Source: Pseudomonas sp. S31
GTDB lineage: Bacteria; Pseudomonadota; Gammaproteobacteria; Pseudomonadales; Pseudomonadaceae
Direction: 5' to 3'
DNA length: 64,000 nucleotides
Assembly (NCBI RefSeq): GCF_016648105.1
Contig: NZ_JACVVE010000032.1
Coordinates: 1-64,000, forward strand
Below the pieces are notes generated by a model. The model saw only the letters and a program-made list of their open reading frames with translations. It made no database searches and had not been told where the DNA came from. This document shows, piece after piece, positions 24,473-33,386 of this stretch (positions within the stretch are counted from its first letter, which is position 1; each line of letters begins with the position of its first letter). Both the position numbers and the translations under genes were made by a program.

Positions 24473-25573
<1,101 letters not shown>

Positions 25574-25581
25574 GGGGAACC

Positions 25582-26769
25582 TCAGGAATAGAAGGACGGT
25601 GCCGGGCGCTGGCCGCTGAGCGCCCACTCGCCGAGCTCGTGGATGCGGTAGTCCACCGGGTCGTGCAGGGTTTGCGTGCGCAGGTTGCGCCAGTGCCGGT
25701 CGAAGCGCAGCGATGCATGGGTGGCGCGGGCGCCAGTGACCTCGAACAGGCGGTTGCAGATATCCAGGCCGTGGCGGGTCGCCGCGACTTTGGCGGTGCC
25801 GATGGCCAGCGCCAGGTCGCCACGTTCCTCGGCGCTCAAGGCCTGTTCCTTGGCCCAGGCGGCGTCGAGCTGGCGCGCAGCGCGCTCGATCAACAGGCGC
25901 ATGCTCTCCAGGCCCACCCAGAACTCGCCGTAGTGCCGCAGGATGTAGGGGTCCTGCTCGGGCGTTGCGGCGCCGGAGCGGTACCATGGGCGGCTTTCCT
26001 TGAGGGTGTACTGGCGGGCCTCGTTGAAGGCGCCCTCGGCGATACCGAGGAACAGGTTGCTGAAGTGCAACTGGGCGATCAGCGGGCGCAGCGCGGCGAA
26101 CGGCGTGCTCAGCGGGCCGGGATCGAGCAGCAGTTCGTTATGCTCGACCCGCACCCGCTCGAAGGTGGCGCTGCCACTGTCGGTCTGGCGCTGGCCGATG
26201 TTGTTCCAGTCGCTGTGCAGGGTGATGCCGGTGCGCCCGCTGGGGATCGCCGCGATCAGCAACTTGCCGCCGGCGCGCTCGTCCACTGCCGAGGCGATCA
26301 GCATTTCCGAGTCGCTGGCACCGGAGCAGAAGCTCTTCTTGCCCGAGAACTCACACCAGCCATCGAAGTGCTTGACCTGGGTACGGGTGTCCAGCGGGTT
26401 CAGCGCATTGCCCCAGAACCACTGCTTGCGCGCGGTCTGCTCGAACCAGGGTTGCCACTGGTCGGGCCTGGCGAACAGGCGCACGGTGGCCAGCATCAGG
26501 TGGTGGAAGCCGAACACGTGGGCCAGCGAGCTGTCCACCCGGGCGAATTCGCGAACGACTTCGAAGGTGTCGTGCCAGCTGGCGCCTTGGCCCCCGAATG
26601 CCTGCGGGATGACCAGCGACAGCAGGCCGCTGTCACGCAGGGCATCGCGCTCGGCCTTCGGCGTGCCACCGCGCTCGTCGCGCTCGACAGCGGTTTGCGC
26701 GAATTGCGCGGCGAGGCCTCGGGCGATGCTCAGTGCGGGGCGGCGGGTGGCGGTTACAGGTGCATTCAT
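25582..26769 (-). CDS. SfnB-like sulfur acquisition oxidoreductase
   Basis: A 395-residue acyl-CoA dehydrogenase-superfamily protein of the SfnB type (DszC-like FMN-dependent group). Features include FGGQGASWHDTFEVVREFA (residues 59-77), SGKKSFCSGASDSE and a C-terminal helical bundle. Members are induced under sulfate starvation and are thought to oxygenate sulfones or related organosulfur compounds. Its ribosome site GGAG overlaps the stop of a 21-codon ORF just upstream. With the SfnR-like gene it forms an operon behind a -24/-12 promoter at 26886. Confidence 0.83.
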   Translation of the reverse strand: MNAPVTATRRPALSIARGLAAQFAQTAVERDERGGTPKAERDALRDSGLLSLVIPQAFGGQGASWHDTFEVVREFARVDSSLAHVFGFHHLMLATVRLFARPDQWQPWFEQTARKQWFWGNALNPLDTRTQVKHFDGWCEFSGKKSFCSGASDSEMLIASAVDERAGGKLLIAAIPSGRTGITLHSDWNNIGQRQTDSGSATFERVRVEHNELLLDPGPLSTPFAALRPLIAQLHFSNLFLGIAEGAFNEARQYTLKESRPWYRSGAATPEQDPYILRHYGEFWVGLESMRLLIERAARQLDAAWAKEQALSAEERGDLALAIGTAKVAATRHGLDICNRLFEVTGARATHASLRFDRHWRNLRTQTLHDPVDYRIHELGEWALSGQRPAPSFYS

Positions 26770-26778
26770 GGCCGCTCC

Positions 26779-26844
26779 TCAGGCGCTCTTGCGCAGCGCG
26801 TGGTGGGCGCCGGGCAAGGCGACGACGATCAATGGGATGCTCAT
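26779..26844 (-). CDS. 21-residue leader peptide upstream of SfnB-like gene (putative)
   Basis: The short ORF encodes MSIPLIVVALPGAHHALRKS plus a final Ala. It has a GGAG ribosome site 8 bases before its ATG. Its TGA stop overlaps the GGAG site of the SfnB-like gene (TGAGGAG), and 9 bp separate the two reading frames. It starts about 30 bases after the predicted sigma-54 start point. The peptide is hydrophobic then basic, with no Cys or Met run that would sense sulfur amino acids. It may serve translational coupling. No homologue is recognised. Confidence 0.45.
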   Translation of the reverse strand: MSIPLIVVALPGAHHALRKSA

Positions 26845-26885
26845 GGGCAGGTCTCCGGTTCTTGATGAGTGGGGACTTTGCTTGA

Positions 26886-26900
26886 GCAATCGTCGTGCCG
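26886..26900 (-). promoter_or_regulatory. sigma-54 (-24/-12) promoter
   Basis: On the minus strand the sequence reads CGGCAC-GACGA-TTGC, with GG and GC exactly 10 bp apart, matching the consensus TGGCAC-N5-TTGC at all but the first base. The predicted start is near 26875, upstream of the leader ORF, the SfnB-like gene and the SfnR-like activator gene. Confidence 0.85.
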
Positions 26901-26926
26901 TGATTGGATTTTCTTTTGGATCAACA

Positions 26927-26961
26927 GGTTGCATCCTTTTTATGGTGCAACCGGTGTTGCC
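26927..26961 (-). promoter_or_regulatory. candidate enhancer (upstream activator) repeats for the sigma-54 promoter
   Basis: GGTTGCA (26927-26933) pairs with TGCAACC (26946-26952) across 12 bp, and an overlapping GCAAC-CGGT-GTTGC repeat lies at 26948-26961. They are 30-60 bp upstream of the -24 element, somewhat close for an enhancer. They may bind the SfnR-like protein or another regulator. Confidence 0.4.
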
Positions 26962-27153
26962 AGGTGGGCGTTGGGTGTTGACCGAGTGTTGCGCTGCGGA
27001 CAGTTGGCCGGGTGTTGGCGGCTGTACAGTTGGGAGTGTTATAGAGGATTTGCGGTTGGTTAAAAAAGAATAAGAAAGAATATTCTTATGGCTTTTTTCG
27101 GTTTGGCTTGGGTGGTGTAGGGGGGCGGATATCGAGCGCCGCCCGCGCGGCGC

Positions 27154-27178
27154 TTCGCGGGTAAACCCGCTCCTACAG
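27154..27178. repeat. single REP-like unit
   Basis: One copy of the REP core found at 1, 7.7 and 11.4 kb (with GGTAAACCCGCTCC), without a partner in reverse orientation. It is located 24 bp past the stop codon of the penicillin-binding protein gene. Confidence 0.75.
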
Positions 27179-27201
27179 ATTGGTCCGAGGGTCAATCATG
27201 C

Positions 27202-29094
27202 CTACGAATGCGGCCCCGGTTTGGCCGCCGCCACCCCGGCATACTCGGGCTTGAGGTGCCCCTGGTCATCCAGCAGGTAGGCATCCATCACTTCGCGCAC
27301 CACCGGCCCGGCGACGCGGCCACCGGCCTCGCCGTTCTCGATCATCACCGCCACCACCACGCTGGGGTGATCGGCCGGGGCGAAACCGACGAACAAGGCA
27401 TTGTCGCGATGTCGCTCGAGGGTCTTGTTGCGGTTGTAGCGCTCACCCTGCTTGATCGCCACCACCTGCGCCGTGCCGCTCTTGCCGGCGATGCGGTACT
27501 GCGCGCCGGCAGCGGCGGCGCGGGCGATGCCGCGCGGGTCGTGCATGACCATCTGCATGCCCTGGCTGACCTGGTCCCAGGCGTGTTTGTCGTGCAGCAC
27601 GATGTCCGGCATCGGGTTGGGGTCGATCGGCGTCTCGCCGCCCACGGTCATCGCCAGGTGCGGGCGATGCCACACGCCCTTGCTCGCCAGCAGGCTGGTG
27701 GCCTGGGCCAGCTGCAACGGTGTGACCTGCATGTAGCCCTGGCCGATGCCGAGGATCAGGGTCTCGCCCGGGAACCAGGCCTGGCGGCGGGTGGCGCGCT
27801 TCCACTGGGCCGACGGCATCAGCCCGGCGGCTTCCTCGAACATGTCCAGCGAGACCTTCTGGCCCAGGCCGAACTCGGCCATGTAGTCATGCAGGCGGTC
27901 GATGCCCAGCTTGTGCGCCAAGTCGTAGAAGTAGGTGTCGTTGGAACGCATGATGGCGGTGTACATGTCCACCCAGCCATCGCCGCTGCGGTTCCAGTTG
28001 CGGTACTTGTGGTCGTAGTTGGGCAGCTCGTAGTAGCCGGGGTCGAACACCCGGCTGCCCGGCGTGATCACACCGCTGTCCAGGCCGGCGATGGCCACCT
28101 CCGGCTTCACCGTCGAGCCCGGTGCGTAGAGCCCGCGCAGTACCCGGTTGAACAGTGGCCGATCGATCGAGTCGCGCAGCGCGGCGTACTGCTTGAAGCT
28201 GATGCCCTTGACGAACAGGTTGGGGTCGAAGCTCGGGTTACTGACCATGGCCAGCACGTCGCCATTGGCCGGGTCCAGCACCACCACCGAGCCACGGCGG
28301 TCGCCCAGGGCCTTCTCGGCGGCCAGTTGCAGGTGACTGTCCAGGCTCAGCACGATGTCCTTGCCGGGGGTCGGGGCCTGGTGGTTGAGCACGCGCATCA
28401 CCCGGCCCTGGGCGTTGGTCTCGACCTCCTCGTAGCCGACATGGCCGTGCAACTGGCTCTCGTAGAAGTGTTCGATGCCGGTCTTGCCAATGGACTGGGT
28501 ACCCCGGTATTCGGTGCTGTCGAGGGTCTTGGCTTCTTTTTCGTTGATGCGCCCGACGTAGCCCACCGAGTGGGCGAAATGCTCGGCCAGCGGGTATTCG
28601 CGGATGAACTGCGGCTCGACGTCCAGGCCCGGCAGGCGGAACTGGTTCACCGCCACCAGGGCGATCTGCTCTTCGGTCAGGCCCACCATCAGGGTCACCG
28701 GCTCGAAGGGCTTGCGCCCGCGGCGCAGGTCCTTGTCGAACTGCTTGCGGTCATCCTCGCCCAGGCCAAGCACCTGGGCGAGGGTGTCGAGCACCTTGGC
28801 CGAGTCGCCAGCGCGCTCGCGGGTCATGGTCAGGTCGAAGCTGGGCTTGTTGTCGGCCAGCACCACGCCGTTGCGGTCGTAGATCAGGCCGCGCTCGGGG
28901 GCGATGGGCAGTACGTGCACGCGGTTGTTTTCCGACACGGCGGACTGCTGGTCGTGCTGCACCACCTGCAAGACGTAGAGACGGCCAATCAGGATCGCGA
29001 CAAGGCTGAACACCAAGGCAGCGCAGGCCAGCAGGCGGCGGTTGACCAGGTGCTTCTCTTTCTCATGGTCCTTGAGGGGGATCGGTTGCGGCAT
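27202..29094 (-). CDS. mrdA: penicillin-binding protein 2 (transpeptidase)
   Basis: A 630-residue class B PBP. It has a short cytoplasmic tail, TM helix at about 19-39, a PBP dimer/pedestal domain, and a transpeptidase domain with Ser327-T-V-Lys330, Ser384-N-D and Lys538-Ser-Gly-Thr. PBP2 cross-links peptidoglycan during cell elongation together with RodA. Here rodA, mreBCD and lipoprotein genes are absent, so this is a stand-alone copy. P. putida strains carry two mrdA genes, and this would be the one outside the rodA cluster. The start MPQPIPLKD matches the usual family N-terminus. Confidence 0.92.
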   Translation of the reverse strand: MPQPIPLKDHEKEKHLVNRRLLACAALVFSLVAILIGRLYVLQVVQHDQQSAVSENNRVHVLPIAPERGLIYDRNGVVLADNKPSFDLTMTRERAGDSAKVLDTLAQVLGLGEDDRKQFDKDLRRGRKPFEPVTLMVGLTEEQIALVAVNQFRLPGLDVEPQFIREYPLAEHFAHSVGYVGRINEKEAKTLDSTEYRGTQSIGKTGIEHFYESQLHGHVGYEEVETNAQGRVMRVLNHQAPTPGKDIVLSLDSHLQLAAEKALGDRRGSVVVLDPANGDVLAMVSNPSFDPNLFVKGISFKQYAALRDSIDRPLFNRVLRGLYAPGSTVKPEVAIAGLDSGVITPGSRVFDPGYYELPNYDHKYRNWNRSGDGWVDMYTAIMRSNDTYFYDLAHKLGIDRLHDYMAEFGLGQKVSLDMFEEAAGLMPSAQWKRATRRQAWFPGETLILGIGQGYMQVTPLQLAQATSLLASKGVWHRPHLAMTVGGETPIDPNPMPDIVLHDKHAWDQVSQGMQMVMHDPRGIARAAAAGAQYRIAGKSGTAQVVAIKQGERYNRNKTLERHRDNALFVGFAPADHPSVVVAVMIENGEAGGRVAGPVVREVMDAYLLDDQGHLKPEYAGVAAAKPGPHS

Positions 29095-29432
29095 GGGAAT
29101 TCTGTGCGGTATCGGCAGGGCAGGAACGATGCCCAGCGGCCCCAGGGGCCGGGAATGCTACGCAACCCTGGGGCACCCCTCAAGGCGAGGCATCGAACGG
29201 CATGGGGCCAGCAAGCGCAGAGCGCCCGCGAACAGGGCGCTCACCGGGAATATGAAGATTTGTTCATATGCAGCTTCAAGCTCGCCTTGCAAGCGCGAAG
29301 CCTGCCCCTGCGCTAACGTGAGAGCTGCATGCCTACAGAAGGCATTGACCAGGACGTAATGGGGGCGGGTGGCGCTGGAGTGATTAATAGCTCTGTGCCA
29401 CTATTCGCCGTCGCGAAGCGGAGTCGGCAGCC
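29095..29432. other. divergent intergenic region (338 bp) with one hairpin
   Basis: It separates the PBP2 gene (leftward) from the HD-GYP gene (rightward) and should hold both promoters. An exact inverted repeat GAGCGCCC/GGGCGCTC at 29220-29242 with a 7-base loop is the only clear structure. It lacks a T-tract, so its role is unclear. No gene is seen. Confidence 0.6.
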
Positions 29433-32291
29433 ATGAACAACCCTGGGCGCGGGATATCCCTGCAATTGGTGGTGGCGCTAGCCATCATGCTCGGCATCTT
29501 GCTGCTCGGCGCGGGGCTGGCCTGGCAGGGCTACCAGGGCATGCGCCAGGCGCTGGTCGCGGCTGCGGGCGATACCGCCCAGCAAGTGGCCAGGACCATC
29601 GACGAACGCGCCCGGCGGCTGATCGAACCGGCCCAGAGCAGCATCCGCATGCTGGCCTTCAACCCCGCCGCCAGCAACCTGGCACAACGCCTCGAAGGGT
29701 TGCCGCAACTGGTCGAGAGCCTGGCGGCCAACCAGATGGTCAGTTCGGCCTACATCGGCCAGCCCAATGGCGAGTTCTTCCTGGTTCGGCGGCTGCGCGA
29801 TCCGCAGTTGCTGCAGCAGTTCGAGGCCCCGGCGGGCACCGTTTACCTGGTGCAGAGCATCACCCGCGGTGACGACGGCGCGATGCATGGCGAGTGGCGC
29901 TTCTACGACCATGCACTGCACTTGCTGCGTGCCCAGCCCAAGCCGGACTACCACTACGATCCACGCCACCGACCCTGGTTCATGGCGGCCTCGGCGCGCT
30001 CCACCATCGTCCTGACCCGGCCGTACGTCTTCTTCACCACTCGCGAGGTCGGGGTGACTCTGGCCCAGCGCAGCATCGATGGCGCGTCGGTGATCGGCAT
30101 GGATGTCTCGGTCAACGACCTGGCCACCGAGAGCCGCGACCTGCGCATGACCGCCGGCACCGAGATTGCCTTGATCGATGACCAGGGGCAGGTCGTCGCC
30201 TACCCGGATCTGCAGCGAATGATCGTGCGCGAAGGCGAGGATGTACGCCTGTCGAGCGTCGCCGAGCTGGGCATCCCGAGCCTGGCGCAGATCCAGGCGG
30301 CGCCGCCCGAGAGCAAGCAACCGCAGCTGTATGAGGTGCAGGGCCAGCTGTGGTATGGCATCCGCGTGCCATTGATGAACCTGGCCGGGCATAACCTGCA
30401 GGTATTGCTCGCCGTGCCGGCCCGGGAACTGTTGGCCGGCGCACGCCAGGTGTTGTTCGAGCAGCTGTTGTGGACGGTGGCGCTGATGGGCGTGCTGTTG
30501 CTGCTCGGTGGGTTGCTCGGGCGCCGTATCGGCCAGCCGCTGCGCACGCTGGCGGCCCAGGTGCGCAGCTTGGCCGGGTTCGACTTCAGTCGAGAGGTCG
30601 GGGTGCAGTCGCGGGTCAACGAGGTGCGTGAACTGAGCCAGGTGCTCAGCCGCATGTCGGGAACCATCCGCAGCATGCAGGCGATCACCCTCACACTCAG
30701 CCAGGAAAGCCAGCTCGAACGCATGCTCGATGGCGTGCTCAGCCATCTGGTCGAGGCGGCGCGGGTCAAGGCCGGCGGCATCTATCTGTTCGATGAGGAC
30801 CAGGCCCGACTGCGCCTGGCGGCCACCTGTGGCGTGGCGGATTACCCGGCCGAAGTGGCGGTCGACGCGAACCAACAGGCCGAACTGGCCAGTGCCGTCA
30901 CCCGGGCGCTGGCACTTCCCGGTGGCAGTCTTGCCGTACCGCTGGCGGACCGCGGGCAGGCGTTGCTGGGCATTCTGGTGTTGCAACTGGAGCAGCCCGC
31001 CAACGGCGAGGAGGTGGGGCAACCGTTCCGCCGCTTCGTGTACGAGCTGTCCGGTGCGGCAGCAGTGGCCATCGAAACGCGGCAGTTGATCGAGGCGCAG
31101 CAGCGCCTGCTCGATGCCATGATCAAGTTGCTGGCCGACGCCATCGACGCCAAGAGCCCCTACACCGGCGGCCACTGCGAACGGGTCCCGGAGCTGGCGC
31201 AGATGCTGCTGGACCGGGCCGTGCGGGCCAACAGCGGGCCCTACGCCGACTTCACCATGAACGACGCCGAACAGTACGAGTTCAGGGTGGCGGCCTGGCT
31301 GCACGACTGCGGCAAGGTCACCAGCCCAGAGTACGTGGTAGACAAGGCTACCAAGCTGGAAACCTTGTACAACCGCATTCATGAGATCCGTACCCGTTTC
31401 GAGGTGCTCTGGCGCGATGCCGAGCTGGCCTACTGGCGAGCGCTGGCCGAGGGTGCCGAGGGGCAGGCGTTGCAGCAGGCACTCGAGCGCACCAGGGCCG
31501 AATTGCAGGAGGAGTTCGCCTTCGTCGCCAAGGCCAACATCGGTGGCGAGTTCATGCAGGAAGAAGACATCGAGCGCTTGCAACGCATCGGCCAGCGCCC
31601 CTGGCAGCGTTATTTCGACAACCGGCTGGGTATTTCCCGCGACGAACAGGAACGTTTTACCGGCGTGCCTGCCGAGGTGCTGCCTGCGCCCGAGCGACTG
31701 CTCGCCGACCGCCCCGAGCACCGCCTGCCATGGGGGCCGCGCAAACCGCCGGTAGTGCGCGACGATCCGCGCAACGTCTGGGGTTTCGACATGCGCCTGC
31801 CAGAGGATGCCAGCAACCTGGGCGAGCTGTACAACCTGTCGATTCGACGCGGCACGCTCACCGACGAAGAGCGTTTCAAGATCAACGAGCACATCGTCCA
31901 GACCATCATCATGCTCGAGTCGCTGCCGTTCCCGCGTCACCTCAGGCGCGTGCCCGCGATCGCTGGCCATCACCACGAGAAGATGGACGGCACCGGCTAC
32001 CCGCGTCGCCTGGGCCGCGACGCGCTGAGCCTGCCCGAGCGGGTCATGGCCATTGCCGATATCTTCGAGGCGTTGACCGCCGCCGACCGCCCGTACAAGC
32101 CGCCGAAAACCCTGTCCGAATCGGTGAAGATCATGGTGTACATGGCCCGTGACAACCACATCGATGGGCAGTTGCTGCGGTTCTTCCTAAGCAGCGGCGT
32201 TTATCGTCAGTACGGCGAGCGCTACCTGCGGCCCGAGCAGATCGACGAGGTGGATGTGGCGTATTGGCTGGAGCAGATACCGGCGGGGTGA
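29433..32291 (+). CDS. membrane sensor with GAF and HD-GYP domain (c-di-GMP phosphodiesterase)
   Basis: A 952-residue protein. TM1 is at about 12-33, a periplasmic dCache-like sensor spans 35-335, TM2 345-370, then HAMP, a GAF domain (about 430-550), and an HD-GYP domain. The HD pair is His624-Asp625 (WLHDCGKV), and the distal site is HHHEKMDGTGYP with Gly855-Tyr-Pro857, so the catalytic ligands appear intact for c-di-GMP hydrolysis. The distance between the HD and GYP motifs is about 230 residues instead of the usual 60-70, because of an inserted region rich in E/R/A/L (about 640-790). Ligand and targets are unknown. It is monocistronic. Confidence 0.88.
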   Translation: MNNPGRGISLQLVVALAIMLGILLLGAGLAWQGYQGMRQALVAAAGDTAQQVARTIDERARRLIEPAQSSIRMLAFNPAASNLAQRLEGLPQLVESLAANQMVSSAYIGQPNGEFFLVRRLRDPQLLQQFEAPAGTVYLVQSITRGDDGAMHGEWRFYDHALHLLRAQPKPDYHYDPRHRPWFMAASARSTIVLTRPYVFFTTREVGVTLAQRSIDGASVIGMDVSVNDLATESRDLRMTAGTEIALIDDQGQVVAYPDLQRMIVREGEDVRLSSVAELGIPSLAQIQAAPPESKQPQLYEVQGQLWYGIRVPLMNLAGHNLQVLLAVPARELLAGARQVLFEQLLWTVALMGVLLLLGGLLGRRIGQPLRTLAAQVRSLAGFDFSREVGVQSRVNEVRELSQVLSRMSGTIRSMQAITLTLSQESQLERMLDGVLSHLVEAARVKAGGIYLFDEDQARLRLAATCGVADYPAEVAVDANQQAELASAVTRALALPGGSLAVPLADRGQALLGILVLQLEQPANGEEVGQPFRRFVYELSGAAAVAIETRQLIEAQQRLLDAMIKLLADAIDAKSPYTGGHCERVPELAQMLLDRAVRANSGPYADFTMNDAEQYEFRVAAWLHDCGKVTSPEYVVDKATKLETLYNRIHEIRTRFEVLWRDAELAYWRALAEGAEGQALQQALERTRAELQEEFAFVAKANIGGEFMQEEDIERLQRIGQRPWQRYFDNRLGISRDEQERFTGVPAEVLPAPERLLADRPEHRLPWGPRKPPVVRDDPRNVWGFDMRLPEDASNLGELYNLSIRRGTLTDEERFKINEHIVQTIIMLESLPFPRHLRRVPAIAGHHHEKMDGTGYPRRLGRDALSLPERVMAIADIFEALTAADRPYKPPKTLSESVKIMVYMARDNHIDGQLLRFFLSSGVYRQYGERYLRPEQIDEVDVAYWLEQIPAG

Positions 32292-32314
32292 TGCCGGGTA
32301 GACACCGATCCGCA

Positions 32315-32342
32315 GGTTATGCCCGCCGTCGCTGGCATAACC
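32315..32342. terminator. inverted repeat after the HD-GYP gene
   Basis: GGTTATGCC (32315-32323) and GGCATAACC (32334-32342) are exact reverse complements with a 10-base loop, 23 bp after the stop codon. An AAAA run but no T-tract follows on the + strand, so it could equally be an operator of the downstream DapA-family gene. Confidence 0.4.
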
Positions 32343-32474
32343 GAAAATCATCTGTAGCGTCCCGGAAATGTCGCTGTAACCCTACCGGACCAGACCTTAG
32401 GCTTTTGCATGGAGCCCTGAACGCTCAATGCCTTGGCAGGAACCTGCCTGCCAAAAACAATAAGGAGTTGCCTA

Positions 32475-33368
32475 ATGTCTGCATTCAAGTTTTCCGGCGT
32501 GAACCTGGCCATCACCACCCCCTTCGACGCGCACGGCAAGATCGACTACGACCGGTTCGAAAGCTTGATCGAGCGCTACATCGCCGCCGGCGTGCAGGGC
32601 TTCGTGCTCAGTTCCGGAACCGGGATGCATGTGTACCTGAGCAAGGACGAGTCCAAGCAACTGGTGGCGTTCGGTGCCAAGGTCATCAATGGCCGCGCCC
32701 GGGTGATCGCCCAGACCTCGGCGTTGCTGGTCGAGGAGGTGGTGGAGCGAACTCGTCACGCCAAGGACTGCGGCGCCGATGGCGTGATGGTGCTGCCGCC
32801 GTTCTTCGAAGGCCCGACCGATGACCAGAGCATCATCGATTTCTATGCGAGCGTGTCCGAAGCCGGTTTGCCGATCATCGGCTACAACGTGCCGCAGGCG
32901 GTCGGCGTGGAGGTCACCCCGAGCCTGTTCAAGCAACTGAGCCAGATCCCCAACTTCGTCTCGGTCAAGGACAGCAGCGGTGACCTGGCGGCCCAGGCGT
33001 CGCTGTCGCGCACTGGCTTGCCGACCATGAACGGCGCCGACCCGCTGGTGCCGTACGCGCTGTTCGCCGGTGCGGCGGGGCTGATCTGGGGCGGCGCGAA
33101 CCTGGCGCCGAAAACCTGCGTGGCACTGGCCAATGCAGCCAGCGAAGGGCAGTGGGCCGAGGTACAGCAGATCTGGAAGAGCCTGGCGCCGGTGATGTCG
33201 CTGATCTGGCAGGGCGACTACGTGCAATCGGTGTACGCCGGCGCGCAGATCATGGGCTTCGACGCCGGCCATCCGCGTCGCCCGTTGGCGCGCCTGGCCG
33301 AAGACAAGCTTGGCGCCCTGCGTGAAGCGTTGGCACCGTTGATCGAACGTGAAGCCTCGACTCGTTGA
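32475..33368 (+). CDS. dihydrodipicolinate synthase/N-acetylneuraminate lyase family protein
   Basis: A 297-residue DapA-family TIM barrel with Schiff-base Lys165 (VSVKDSSGD) and Tyr137 (GYNVP). The usual GTTGE loop of true DapA reads SSGTGM (46-51), so a role in lysine synthesis is unlikely. The family also includes the deaminase of the hydroxyproline pathway (1-pyrroline-4-hydroxy-2-carboxylate deaminase), which would fit the HpbD-like epimerase and amine oxidase genes in this region. Start at the ATG 7 bases after AGGAG. It is 18 bp upstream of the FAD oxidoreductase gene, an operon. Confidence 0.85.
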   Translation: MSAFKFSGVNLAITTPFDAHGKIDYDRFESLIERYIAAGVQGFVLSSGTGMHVYLSKDESKQLVAFGAKVINGRARVIAQTSALLVEEVVERTRHAKDCGADGVMVLPPFFEGPTDDQSIIDFYASVSEAGLPIIGYNVPQAVGVEVTPSLFKQLSQIPNFVSVKDSSGDLAAQASLSRTGLPTMNGADPLVPYALFAGAAGLIWGGANLAPKTCVALANAASEGQWAEVQQIWKSLAPVMSLIWQGDYVQSVYAGAQIMGFDAGHPRRPLARLAEDKLGALREALAPLIEREASTR

Positions 33369-33386
33369 CCGGTTGGAGCATTGGCC

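Noticed and set aside
27208..29316. A 702-codon open frame on the + strand opposite the PBP2 gene
   Set aside because: Its protein is His/Val/Gln-rich without recognisable domains. The minus-strand frame has all the PBP motifs.
29478..32159. An 893-codon open frame on the minus strand opposite the HD-GYP gene
   Set aside because: It mirrors the codon bias of the GC-rich gene on the + strand and shows no domain pattern, while the + strand frame has clear HAMP, GAF and HD-GYP motifs.
32434..32449. A sigma-54-like element upstream of the DapA-family gene (TGGCAG...TGC)
   Set aside because: The GG and GC dinucleotides are 9 bp apart instead of the required 10, and no activator gene is nearby. 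The sequence is better seen as a GGCAGG/CCTGCC inverted repeat.
32475..33368. Annotation as lysine-pathway DapA
   Set aside because: The GTTGE loop of DapA is replaced by SSGTGM and the gene is in a catabolic operon, so only family level is justified.
33381..33386. TTG as start of the FAD oxidoreductase
   Set aside because: It is only 2 bases from the ribosome site, while the ATG at 33387 has ideal spacing.
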